Below are positions 1-6,269 of a stretch of 12,863 nt of DNA, in pieces. Both the position numbers and the translations under genes were made by a program. Location of the stretch: the NCBI GenBank assembly GCA_014523665.1, contig JAATVR010000684.1, positions 1 through 12,863 of the forward strand, given 5' to 3'. Under the pieces are notes generated by a model, which was not told the origin of the DNA, did not search any database, and was given only the letters and a program-made list of their open reading frames with translations. Each line of letters opens with the position of its first letter. Within the stretch, counting starts at the first letter, position 1. The DNA is from Nitrososphaerales archaeon TH526. GTDB lineage: Archaea > Thermoproteota > Nitrososphaeria > Nitrososphaerales > Nitrososphaeraceae.

Positions 1-87
1 AAAGATTTTGAATCTGAAGAAACATTGAATACCCACAAGAGAATGGAACACAGTGAATCGAGCCATGCACCAGCGGGTGTAGCCTAG
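1..87 (+). CDS. C-terminal end of a C2H2 zinc-finger protein (partial)
   Basis: The + strand is open from the first base to a TAG at 85-87, giving 28 residues. They hold the second half of a classical C2H2 finger: Phe3, five residues, Leu9, two residues, His12, four residues, His17, exactly the F-x5-L-x2-H-x4-H spacing of the family. The CxxC half would lie upstream of the window. A short polar tail (SESSHAPAGVA) follows the last His. Small single- or few-finger C2H2 proteins occur in archaea and are thought to bind nucleic acid, but the target cannot be told here. The gene runs toward aMBF1 and is followed by a T-rich tract. The reading depends on half a finger, so a chance match is possible but not likely. 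Confidence 0.6.
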   Translation, partial: KDFESEETLNTHKRMEHSESSHAPAGVA

Positions 88-91
88 AATC

Positions 92-139
92 TTCTATATT
101 TTTATTTTGCTTGTTTGAATCTTGACATTCTCTTTTTCA
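92..139 (+). terminator. T-rich tracts after the zinc-finger gene
   Basis: Starting 5 nt after the TAG stop there is a T-dominated stretch (about 94-118) and a second T5 run (133-137). Archaeal RNA polymerase stops at such U-rich tracts without needing a hairpin, so this is the likely 3' end of the zinc-finger transcript. Confidence 0.45.
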
Positions 140-147
140 AATCTGTA

Positions 148-187
148 CCTCGAGCTTAAGCGCTCATGCTGAGGTTTAAGCTCTAGG
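148..187. repeat. Imperfect nested hairpin 1
   Basis: The outer arms 148-150/185-187 (CCT/AGG) and 152-159/176-183 (GAGCTTAA/TTAAGCTC) pair with one mismatch between them. After a small internal loop, an apical stem CTCA (163-166) pairs with TGAG (170-173) around a 3-nt loop. An alternative pairing of GAGC 152-155 with GCTC 162-165 also exists. It lies 60 nt beyond the zinc-finger stop, past the first T tract. Confidence 0.5.
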
Positions 188-364
188 AAATCGGAAAAAA
201 TTGAATTGAATTGGACTTTTATTAGAGATCTCAAAATACATAAGGTCAGCTAATTCTAATGAAGTTCAATTTATCTTTCACTGATACTAAAGTAAAAATT
301 TACAAGAGAAAGTATCATCCATGACTCAAAATAAGTCCTCCGATATTCCCTTAACAATCTTGTA

Positions 365-392
365 TGAGCACTCATCTTGAGTCGATTGCTCA
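365..392. repeat. Nested hairpin 2, similar in design to hairpin 1
   Basis: The basal arms TGAGCA (365-370) and TGCTCA (387-392) pair. Inside, CTCA (371-374) pairs with TGAG (378-381) around a 3-nt loop, extendable to ACTCA/TGAGT by sharing A370. The order GAGC, CTCA, three bases, TGAG, GCTC is the same as in hairpin 1. Confidence 0.5.
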
Positions 393-428
393 CTTACCCA
401 GGATTCATCCCGTCATCAAAGCAAATAA

Positions 429-458
429 TGTGTTCACACTAAAATGTGACAGTCACAT
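429..458. promoter_or_regulatory. Two adjacent short dyads with TGTGA-like halves
   Basis: TGTG-TT-CACA at 429-438 is followed by a perfect 7-bp dyad ATGTGAC-A-GTCACAT at 444-458. Such dyads are typical binding sites of dimeric helix-turn-helix regulators, but no promoter is evident beside them, and they sit 64 nt or more past the aMBF1 stop. Their role is unknown. Confidence 0.3.
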
Positions 459-521
459 GGAGCGCGAAATCATTGCATGAAAATTGATTTAGAGAACCAC
501 AATTCTCCTACTGATCTATTA

Positions 522-1004
522 CTATTCGTCATCTGCTGAAACGTATAATCTGATTTGGAGGTATCTTTCAAGCTTCTTTGCCAGCAACTCGTCTGGCTTC
601 AATGCCCCCGTCTCTATCTTCTTAAGAAGTGAAGCCTTTTCACTCATCTTTAAAGCTAGCTGTTCATGAGTAAACCCCTTTTTCATACGTGCTTCTCGAA
701 TCATTCTTCCAAAATCATGTGATAGAAAGGTTTCGTCGGTAAGCTGGATTCTATTAGTGGGATACCCTCGCTTCTTGATTATTGGTTGGTTTTTTACAAG
801 AGGTTGGCGAAATGTTGATTTCGTCGACAAATGAGTCGATGGCTTAATATTTTTGGTAATTCCTGGATTGTAGGGCTTTCCTCGTTTAGAACATTGAAAG
901 CACACTCTAAAGATCGTTCCTTCGATTACTACAACTGTAAGATTCTCGCTAGCCTGTCGTCCGCATACTTCGCAAAATGATGATGATGACGACTGTGTTG
1001 GCAA
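522..1004 (-). CDS. Archaeal multiprotein bridging factor 1 (aMBF1), zinc ribbon plus HTH
   Basis: The 160-residue protein has an N-terminal zinc ribbon with Cys11/Cys14 and Cys35/Cys38, a basic linker of about 55 residues, and a Cro/C1-type helix-turn-helix at about 99-153 (GRMIREARMKKGFTHEQLALKM...). This is the standard layout of archaeal MBF1, a TBP-interacting factor that has also been found on the small ribosomal subunit. The start is TTG at 1002-1004: an in-frame TAG lies five codons upstream and no ATG or GTG precedes the zinc ribbon. Four consecutive TCA codons make a short Ser run before Cys11. The gene starts 26 nt after the AbrB/PhoU gene on the same strand, so the two are probably co-transcribed. 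The C-terminus ends in an acidic tail (SADDE). Confidence 0.88.
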   Translation of the reverse strand: MPTQSSSSSFCEVCGRQASENLTVVVIEGTIFRVCFQCSKRGKPYNPGITKNIKPSTHLSTKSTFRQPLVKNQPIIKKRGYPTNRIQLTDETFLSHDFGRMIREARMKKGFTHEQLALKMSEKASLLKKIETGALKPDELLAKKLERYLQIRLYVSADDE

Positions 1005-1030
1005 GGCTGATGGTACCTAAGTAAACCTGC

Positions 1031-2092
1031 TTAACCTTTTTTTAACGTTTGCTGGACCGTCATATTGAGAACGATTTCTGCAATGTCGCTAGAGTATTCT
1101 GCGACTCTTCGAAGGTTCTCGGTAATTATTTTTACTCGATAAATATCATTCATATTCCTTAGACTGCTCAAATCATTCATAATTGACTTTTCCAAATAGT
1201 CTATTTCTCGCGCCTTCTCGATTGCCTTGTCTGCTGAATTATAATCCTGTTTGAACATAGACAAGCAGGCTTCATCCAATACGCCCAAAGCAAAATTGCT
1301 CATTGCTGTGATCCTTTTCACAGCATCTAGGTTAACGGGTCGCTTAGATTCTATTAGCTCTTTAGCTATTAGCACCGCATGATCTGCTATTCTTTCCGCA
1401 AATTTAGTAATTAATCTATAACCTAAGCAGCTCCTAGAATCCTGCAAACCAATTTCACTAAGTAGATATTCGTTCTTAATTGCAATATTTAGCTGCCTAA
1501 CTATGTAGAAGCTAAATCGATCAACTTCATCATCTGACTTCAGTACTTCTCTAGCTAATTCTATATTATTTTCCTGCAGTGATAGCATGACGTCAGCGTG
1601 CATCGACTTGGCAATAAGAATCATTCTCTTGAAGGCTGCGTCAACTGATAGATCCAATAGATTGATTAGGACTTGCAAAGTCATGCCACTAGCTGAGTCT
1701 GCAATAATCTCCGTCCCCATAAGAAGTCGACGCACCAAATCTTTGATTACTTCTCGTTGGTCACTAGTTAATCTGTTATTTTCTTTTGGAAAAATGTGAA
1801 TCATGTGATAGCCTAGGAAATAAAGAGAAACCAATTTTCTAGCAAGAGCGTACGGATCGTTCTCCTTTAGCACTTCTATGGTAGCTTCCATTTGCTCCTT
1901 TATTGACCTACGCGAAGCAGGTGAGATCTGCAAGAACGAGTTTCCTTGTCTCGAAATTAGGACGTGATCTCCTTGTTTGAGTCCTAATTCCTGAATCCAT
2001 CTCTTCGGTAAAGATACGATAAAAGATGAGCCTCCCGTATATTGTATCTTCCGTGTCTCTTCCCTTTGATCCGCAGATTGTTTGTTTTCCAT
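1031..2092 (-). CDS. AbrB/SpoVT-domain PhoU-like phosphate uptake regulator
   Basis: From the ATG at 2090-2092 the protein has 353 residues. Residues ~14-58 form a SpoVT/AbrB swapped-hairpin DNA-binding domain (RKIQYTGGSSFIVSLPKRW, then GLKQGDHV). The remainder is all-helical with two PhoU-type repeats, marked by DDEVDRFSFYIVRQL, RIADHAVLIAKELIE and RRVAEYSSDIAEIVLN. In archaea this fusion is annotated as a phosphate uptake regulator; bacterial PhoU acts on the Pst transporter and PhoR, while the AbrB domain suggests direct DNA binding. No pst genes are in the window. A GTG at 2108-2110 would add six residues, but a TATA-like box at 2121-2130 places the transcript start near 2100, favouring the ATG. 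The gene is divergent from the PUA-NAC pair and precedes aMBF1. Confidence 0.85.
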   Translation of the reverse strand: MENKQSADQREETRKIQYTGGSSFIVSLPKRWIQELGLKQGDHVLISRQGNSFLQISPASRRSIKEQMEATIEVLKENDPYALARKLVSLYFLGYHMIHIFPKENNRLTSDQREVIKDLVRRLLMGTEIIADSASGMTLQVLINLLDLSVDAAFKRMILIAKSMHADVMLSLQENNIELAREVLKSDDEVDRFSFYIVRQLNIAIKNEYLLSEIGLQDSRSCLGYRLITKFAERIADHAVLIAKELIESKRPVNLDAVKRITAMSNFALGVLDEACLSMFKQDYNSADKAIEKAREIDYLEKSIMNDLSSLRNMNDIYRVKIITENLRRVAEYSSDIAEIVLNMTVQQTLKKG

Positions 2093-2120
2093 CGATCCCA
2101 CCGTCAACACTGGTGAGGCT

Positions 2121-2130
2121 AACTATATAT
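2121..2130 (-). promoter_or_regulatory. TATA-like box for the AbrB/PhoU gene
   Basis: The minus strand reads ATATATAGTT here, centred about 34 nt before the ATG at 2092, which predicts a start point near 2100 and a leader of about 8 nt. A second AT box (2142-2149, CTATATAG) is nearly symmetric and could serve either direction. Confidence 0.4.
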
Positions 2131-2167
2131 TTGTATTTTTTCCTATATAGATCATTTAATCAAAAGC

Positions 2168-2177
2168 TTATTTATCC
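2168..2177 (+). promoter_or_regulatory. TATA-like box for the PUA-NAC unit
   Basis: TTATTTATCC is centred about 26 nt before the TTG at 2198, the spacing expected for a transcript with almost no leader. This supports 2198 as the start of the unit. Confidence 0.4.
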
Positions 2178-2197
2178 ATTTTCGAGTAAAAGCCATA

Positions 2198-2686
2198 TTG
2201 GATGCTATTCCTCTGGACCCCAAAGAGAAAATTCGTCATCATTTGAATGCACTATTTGGTGCATACTTTGCAATCCCAAAATCAACCACCTTCAACTATT
2301 CGAGAAGAACCGGACGCATAAAGAGCTTTAGCATTGACAATCAACTGGCTGGGACTTTAAGGACTGACGGTGGAATAGCTTTGACGCTTTCAGGAGCTGC
2401 GATATTAATGAAGAACCCTCTATTTAAAACAAATTGTGTTATCCCAGTTGATGAAGCCGTTCCCTTCGTTAGCGAAGGACGCTCTCTTTTTTGTAAACAT
2501 GTTAAATGGTGTGGGTCTAACGTAAAAGTTGGGTCAGATGTCGTGCTTATAGATGATAATGGAAAGATTTTGGCGGTAGGACGTGCAAGAATTGCATCAC
2601 ATATGATGAAAGGGTTTGATATCGGAGTTGCGGTAAGAGTTAGACAAGGAATAAAAAGCGGGACAAGTAAAGAAGAATTTGTATGA
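2198..2686 (+). CDS. PUA-domain RNA-binding protein upstream of NAC
   Basis: The protein has 162 residues. Residues ~79-152 form a PUA domain: NCVIPVDEAVPFVSEGRSLFCKHV, then SDVVLIDDNGKILAVGRARIAS, the usual strand pattern with the GRA/ARI close. The N-terminal ~75 residues resemble the module that precedes PUA in archaeosine transglycosylase-like proteins. No transglycosylase catalytic domain is present, so this is a stand-alone RNA-binding protein whose substrate is unknown. The start is TTG at 2198-2200; no in-frame ATG occurs before residue 71, which lies just before the PUA domain. The stop TGA (2684-2686) overlaps the ATG of the NAC gene, so the two are translationally coupled. A role in rRNA/tRNA handling or ribosome function is inferred from the PUA fold and the NAC neighbour. 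Confidence 0.8.
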   Translation: MDAIPLDPKEKIRHHLNALFGAYFAIPKSTTFNYSRRTGRIKSFSIDNQLAGTLRTDGGIALTLSGAAILMKNPLFKTNCVIPVDEAVPFVSEGRSLFCKHVKWCGSNVKVGSDVVLIDDNGKILAVGRARIASHMMKGFDIGVAVRVRQGIKSGTSKEEFV

Positions 2687-3021
2687 TGCGAGGCGGTAAC
2701 CGCGAGATGAGACGTATGCTAGACAAGATGGGGCTGGAGATGAAAGAAATGGGTGAAATTGAAGAGGTCGTTATTCGAACGGAAACTAAAGAACTCTATC
2801 TTATAAAACCGCAAGTGGTTGAAATGAAAGGGAAGGATAGCACTATTTTTCAGGTAGTTGCAACAGATATCGAAGAAAGACAGAAAGAGGTTCCTTCAAT
2901 CAGAGAGGAGGATGTTGTGCTGGTAATGCAGCAAGCGAGCGTCAGCAAAGATAGAGCCATTCAAGCACTTACCGATTCGAAAGGCGATCTCGCTCAAGCA
3001 ATAATCAATCTAACGACGTGA
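2683..3021 (+). CDS. nac: Nascent polypeptide-associated complex protein (archaeal NAC, alpha type)
   Basis: The protein has 112 residues, the usual size for archaeal NAC. A basic N-terminus (MMRGGNREMRRMLDKMGLEM) fits the ribosome-contacting segment. It is followed by the NAC beta-barrel at about 22-65 (EIEEVVIRTETKELYLIKP, STIFQVVATD) and a C-terminal UBA domain at 73-112 (REEDVVLVMQQASVSKDRAIQAL..GDLAQAI). Archaeal NAC forms a homodimer that binds near the ribosome exit tunnel and contacts nascent chains. The ATG at 2683 sits in an ATGATG overlapping the PUA stop; the second ATG at 2686 is an alternative that removes one residue. No SD is evident, so coupling to the upstream gene likely drives translation. 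Confidence 0.93.
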   Translation: MMRGGNREMRRMLDKMGLEMKEMGEIEEVVIRTETKELYLIKPQVVEMKGKDSTIFQVVATDIEERQKEVPSIREEDVVLVMQQASVSKDRAIQALTDSKGDLAQAIINLTT

Positions 3022-3050
3022 TGATATCCTAGTCACCATCAAGTGTTACG

Positions 3051-3070
3051 CCTCAAAACAAAAATAGGCT
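3051..3070 (-). terminator. T-rich terminator after gatB
   Basis: On the minus strand, 26-45 nt beyond the gatB stop, the sequence reads AGCCTATTTTTGTTTTGAGG: T5-G-T4 flanked by a 4-bp inverted repeat (GCCT/AGGC). This is a good archaeal U-tract terminator for the aspS-gatCAB operon. The + strand offers no T run for NAC in the 74-nt gap. Confidence 0.5.
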
Positions 3071-3095
3071 CAATCTCATAATTTCTGCGTCCTTC

Positions 3096-4529
3096 TCAGG
3101 ATTCGAACAGCTTCTTATTGATCAGACTTAACGCACGCCCTGGATCAGCTCTGCCCTTAGTGAGTTCCATCACCTTTCCAAGCAGATAGTTGGCTACATT
3201 GGGATTTTTTTTGGCATCAAGCACCGCAAGGGACTCTGTTTCAAAGACATTCTGTATAGATCGCAAAATTAAGCCCTCATCATCGATCTTTTTAAAATCA
3301 GTCTCGTTTTCATTTGAAGTGATTAATTTACCTGATACTACTGCTTCGTATAGGATTTGCTTAGCAGTCCTTCTGTTGATGATTCCTTCCTTTATCATTC
3401 GAGCTATTTCAGCCAATTGTTTAGGTGTCATCTTTATGTTGCTTAACGTAGATCCAAGTTTCTTAGAATTGTCATCGGCGTAGCTCATAAGATCAGTCAC
3501 GATGATATTTGAGATTTCTTTGGGGGAAAAATAGATCTTGGCCGATTCCTCGAAGTAATCTGCTAGATCTTTATGTTCAATTAATACCTTTGAGACGTGC
3601 TCTGTAAGTTTATAGTAATTGATGAATCGTTCTTTCCTCTCATCTGGAAGTTCAGGCATTTTCGAGCGTAATTCCTTCAAATAGTCATTATCGATCTGAA
3701 TCGCCGGTATATCTGGCTCGTAAAAGTATCTGTAGTCTTGTTCCTCTTCCTTAGATCTTGATTGTTTGGTTATTTTTCTTTGTTCATCCCAATGTCTAGT
3801 TTCACCTCTGATTTCCATTTCATGAGTAAGCATAGTTTTCTGCCTAGTCATTTCAAATTTGAGAGCCTTTTCGACATCTCCAAATGAGGAAACGTTCTTT
3901 ATTTCAACTCTTCTAGAATCGCCCATGGAAATATTCGCGTCGCATCTAACTGCTCCTTCAAGACTTGTATCACAAACTCCCAGATGTTCAACTATTGATG
4001 CCAATTTATTCAGAAATAATCTAACATCTTTTGGATCTTGAAAATCGGGCTCGGTCACAATTTCCACAAGCGGTACGCCCGCTCGATTGTAGTCAATCAG
4101 TGAACCTGAACTTCCATTCATATACACTAGTCTACCAGGGTCTTCTTCGAGTTGAACCCTTCGTATTCTAGCTTCTCCTTGTCCATACGGCAGTAATCCA
4201 TCTACACCAATGCTCGTAATCCCTTGGGCGTTATATTGGGTAAGTTGGAAATTCTTTGGTAGATCTAGATAGAAATAATTCTTTCTGTAAAATAGTATAT
4301 TATTTGCGATAGTACACTTTAACGCCATGCAAACCATTGCCCCTTTTTCTATTGCTGTCTGATTCATTAGAGGCAGGGTACCTGGAAGCCCCGTGCACGT
4401 TGGGCATATATTCTCATTGGGAAGGTATTCACGATAGTTGCAATGACAGGAACAAAATAACTTGCTTTTTAGACCAGTAAGTTGACAATGGATTTCCAAT
4501 CCAATTTTGGTACTGTAAGTAGATATCAT
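3096..4529 (-). CDS. gatB: Asp-tRNA(Asn)/Glu-tRNA(Gln) amidotransferase subunit B
   Basis: The protein has 477 residues, normal for the family. It opens with the GatB signature IGLEIHCQL. The zinc site is formed by Cys26/Cys28/Cys30 and Cys42/Cys45 (LFCSCHC... ICPTCTGLPG), and DYNRAGVPLVEIVTEPDF, EGAVRCDANIS and YRYFYEPDIP mark the kinase-like domain. The C-terminal ~120 residues form the helical YqeY-type tRNA-recognition region. GatB phosphorylates the Asp (or Glu) carried on mischarged tRNA and accepts the ammonia produced by GatA. The ATG (4527-4529) overlaps the gatA stop in an ATGA, so it is the last gene of a tightly coupled aspS-gatC-gatA-gatB operon, followed by a T-rich terminator. 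Confidence 0.97.
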   Translation of the reverse strand: MISTYSTKIGLEIHCQLTGLKSKLFCSCHCNYREYLPNENICPTCTGLPGTLPLMNQTAIEKGAMVCMALKCTIANNILFYRKNYFYLDLPKNFQLTQYNAQGITSIGVDGLLPYGQGEARIRRVQLEEDPGRLVYMNGSSGSLIDYNRAGVPLVEIVTEPDFQDPKDVRLFLNKLASIVEHLGVCDTSLEGAVRCDANISMGDSRRVEIKNVSSFGDVEKALKFEMTRQKTMLTHEMEIRGETRHWDEQRKITKQSRSKEEEQDYRYFYEPDIPAIQIDNDYLKELRSKMPELPDERKERFINYYKLTEHVSKVLIEHKDLADYFEESAKIYFSPKEISNIIVTDLMSYADDNSKKLGSTLSNIKMTPKQLAEIARMIKEGIINRRTAKQILYEAVVSGKLITSNENETDFKKIDDEGLILRSIQNVFETESLAVLDAKKNPNVANYLLGKVMELTKGRADPGRALSLINKKLFES

Positions 4530-5971
4530 AAAGGTGTTCTCACCTTGATTTTGGCTGTACTTTCAAAAAGTAAGGCTGTATCAAATATCTTCTGTTCTTG
4601 AAATTCATCTGACATAATCTGGAGACCTATCGGGAGACCATTGCTAAACCCAGCAGGAATTGAGATTGCAGGCATTCCTGTGAGATTGGACACTACCGTG
4701 TCAATATCGATGTAGTAAATCTTTGTGGGGTCGTCTATTTTTTCACCAATTCTAAAGGGCAATATAGGCATGGTAGGGGCTATTATAACGTCGTATTTGG
4801 AATACAGTGACTTAAACTCTCGTCTTAACAAGGCTCTTACTTTTTGTGCCTTAAGATAATATCGTCCATAGTACCCTGAAGAGAGAACATACGTGCCGAT
4901 GATAATTCGCCTTTTAACTTCTTCGCCAAAATTACTTCTTACCTTCGAGAAATACGAGTTCCACTCATATCCTTCAGGATCCATATCGAATCCGTAACGA
5001 ATATTGTCATACCTTGCGAGATTGCTACTCGCTTCTGCCATAGCGATAACATAGTATGATGCAAGAGCATAGTCCAGTGAGTCTAAAGATATTTCCTCGC
5101 AGATACACCCTGCTGAAGAAAGAGAATCCATCGCAGAATAGATACACTTGGAAACTTCTGGTTGGGCATTGACAGTTAAATTATTCAGTAACGCTATTCG
5201 CAGACGATCTGTAGTTGGTTCGTCAGAATACGGTGTATTCACCCTGCGTGTAGTATCATCATTGGGGTCTAGACCTGAAATCGCGTTCATCAATCTAATA
5301 ACACCTGTTACTGTTCGAGCTATCGGGCCTACTTGTTCCAGGCTATTTGAATACGATATTAGGCCAAATCTACTGACCGAACCATATGTGGGCTTAAATC
5401 CCACCACTGAACAAAAACTGGCAGGGCATCTAACTGAACCGCCAGTGTCTGATCCTAGTGACGTAGTGCACTCGGCCGCTGCAACAGCAGCCGCGCTACC
5501 CCCCGATGACCCACCTGTAACATAATCTAGATTCCATGGATTTCTTGTAGGTCCGAAAATACTAAGCTCAGTTGTTGAGCCCATTGCGAACTCGTCCAGA
5601 TTCAATTTTCCGATAATAATTGCATCGCATTCTTTCAATTTTCGAATTACAGTAGCGTCATAAGGTGGAACATAATCCGCTAAAACCCTTGAAGCGCATG
5701 TAGTCCTTAATCCTTTAGTGCTTATGTTGTCCTTTACACCCACAGTGATGCCTGCCAAGTGGTTAACCTTCTCTCCCTTTCGGATCTTACTATCTATTCT
5801 ACGTGCAGATTCTATAGCACCATCAGTATTCACACTCACAAAGGCTTTGACATACACATCGATCTTTGCTATACGCTCTAGCGTTTGGGATACATATTCC
5901 TCTGCAGAAAAATATTGATTTCTGATACCGTCGGTAACCTCATCGATCGAGAGATCAAACAGTCTATTCAT
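4526..5971 (-). CDS. gatA: Asp-tRNA(Asn)/Glu-tRNA(Gln) amidotransferase subunit A (amidase)
   Basis: The protein has 481 residues and is intact. The amidase-signature Ser-cisSer-Lys triad is visible: Lys80 (GVKDNI), cis-Ser155 (TGGSSGGS) and nucleophile Ser179 (GSDTGGSVR). The GGSSGGSAAAVAA loop and GFKPTYGSVSRFG follow family consensus. GatA hydrolyses Gln (or Asn) to release ammonia, which passes to GatB. The ATG (5969-5971) overlaps the gatC stop by 4 nt (ATGA) and its own stop overlaps gatB in the same way. These overlaps imply coupled translation and roughly equal amounts of the three subunits. Confidence 0.97.
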   Translation of the reverse strand: MNRLFDLSIDEVTDGIRNQYFSAEEYVSQTLERIAKIDVYVKAFVSVNTDGAIESARRIDSKIRKGEKVNHLAGITVGVKDNISTKGLRTTCASRVLADYVPPYDATVIRKLKECDAIIIGKLNLDEFAMGSTTELSIFGPTRNPWNLDYVTGGSSGGSAAAVAAAECTTSLGSDTGGSVRCPASFCSVVGFKPTYGSVSRFGLISYSNSLEQVGPIARTVTGVIRLMNAISGLDPNDDTTRRVNTPYSDEPTTDRLRIALLNNLTVNAQPEVSKCIYSAMDSLSSAGCICEEISLDSLDYALASYYVIAMAEASSNLARYDNIRYGFDMDPEGYEWNSYFSKVRSNFGEEVKRRIIIGTYVLSSGYYGRYYLKAQKVRALLRREFKSLYSKYDVIIAPTMPILPFRIGEKIDDPTKIYYIDIDTVVSNLTGMPAISIPAGFSNGLPIGLQIMSDEFQEQKIFDTALLFESTAKIKVRTPL

Positions 5972-6249
5972 GGTTTCACATCACTTTTAGGGCCTTTCAG
6001 ATATCCATCCTTTCTATTTCGCGATTTGGGAAGAACGTTCTCACCGAAATCCTTTGCTTGGTCGATACGCAAGCTGCGCACTGACTTCGTTAGATAAGTA
6101 GGTTCCAAGAATTCTAAGGGTAAGCCATCTAAGATGTCGAAATGTTGAATAATTCGATCAATTTGAGGTTCATACTTTGATAGCTCTTCATCGGACAGCT
6201 CTATCCTCGCAAGCCAGCCTAAGTGCTTTATCTCTTCCTTTGAAATCAT
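5968..6249 (-). CDS. gatC: Asp-tRNA(Asn)/Glu-tRNA(Gln) amidotransferase subunit C
   Basis: The protein has 93 residues, typical of GatC. The N-terminal pattern (ISKEEIKHLGWLARIELSDEE, then YEPQIDRIIQHFDILDGL) is the family's two-helix start, with a proline-rich segment leading to an extended C-terminal tail. GatC wraps the GatA-GatB interface and stabilises the complex. The ATG is at 6247-6249, 20 nt after the aspS stop, with a GAGGAG purine run 11 nt upstream that could act as a ribosome-binding site. The C-terminal ~20 residues are unusually basic (KSRNRKDGYLKGPKSD). Confidence 0.93.
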   Translation of the reverse strand: MISKEEIKHLGWLARIELSDEELSKYEPQIDRIIQHFDILDGLPLEFLEPTYLTKSVRSLRIDQAKDFGENVLPKSRNRKDGYLKGPKSDVKP

Positions 6250-6269
6250 TCAGATTGAATTCTCCTCAT

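Larger units (their letters stand above)
88..521. other. 434-nt convergent intergenic region without a recognisable gene
   Basis: The gap lies between the 3' ends of the zinc-finger gene (+) and aMBF1 (-). No open frame of convincing length exists; the best is a 21-codon ORF at 259-324. No tRNA T-arm or C/D-box pair was found. It holds T-rich tracts near the left end, two nested hairpins at 148-187 and 365-392, and two short dyads at 429-438 and 444-458. For two convergent genes, which need no promoters between them, the gap is long, so a small RNA or an unlisted regulatory element is possible. Confidence 0.6.

Noticed and set aside
259..324. 21-codon ORF with ATG start in the 88-521 gap.
   Set aside because: It is very short, has no clear ribosome-binding site or TATA box at the right distance, and its composition is like the AT-rich gap.
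1587..1799. Open frame of about 70 codons on the + strand inside the AbrB/PhoU gene.
   Set aside because: It is a mirror frame of a clear conserved gene on the other strand, with no domain or promoter of its own; the same holds for the other long antisense frames inside gatA, gatB, aspS, herA and hemD.
2093..2110. GTG start of the AbrB/PhoU gene at 2110.
   Set aside because: The six extra residues precede no conserved sequence and the nearest TATA-like box would start the transcript after this codon; the ATG at 2092 is preferred, though the box at 2142-2149 keeps some doubt.
3018..3070. GTGATGA after the NAC gene matches a C box of a C/D guide RNA.
   Set aside because: No CTGA D or D' box follows within a usable distance; the match comes from the NAC stop codon and the next bases.
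3085..3115. GTTCGAATCC on the minus strand resembles a tRNA T-loop.
   Set aside because: The flanking five bases do not pair as a T-stem, no acceptor or anticodon arm fits, and the sequence is the last codons of gatB (LFES-stop).
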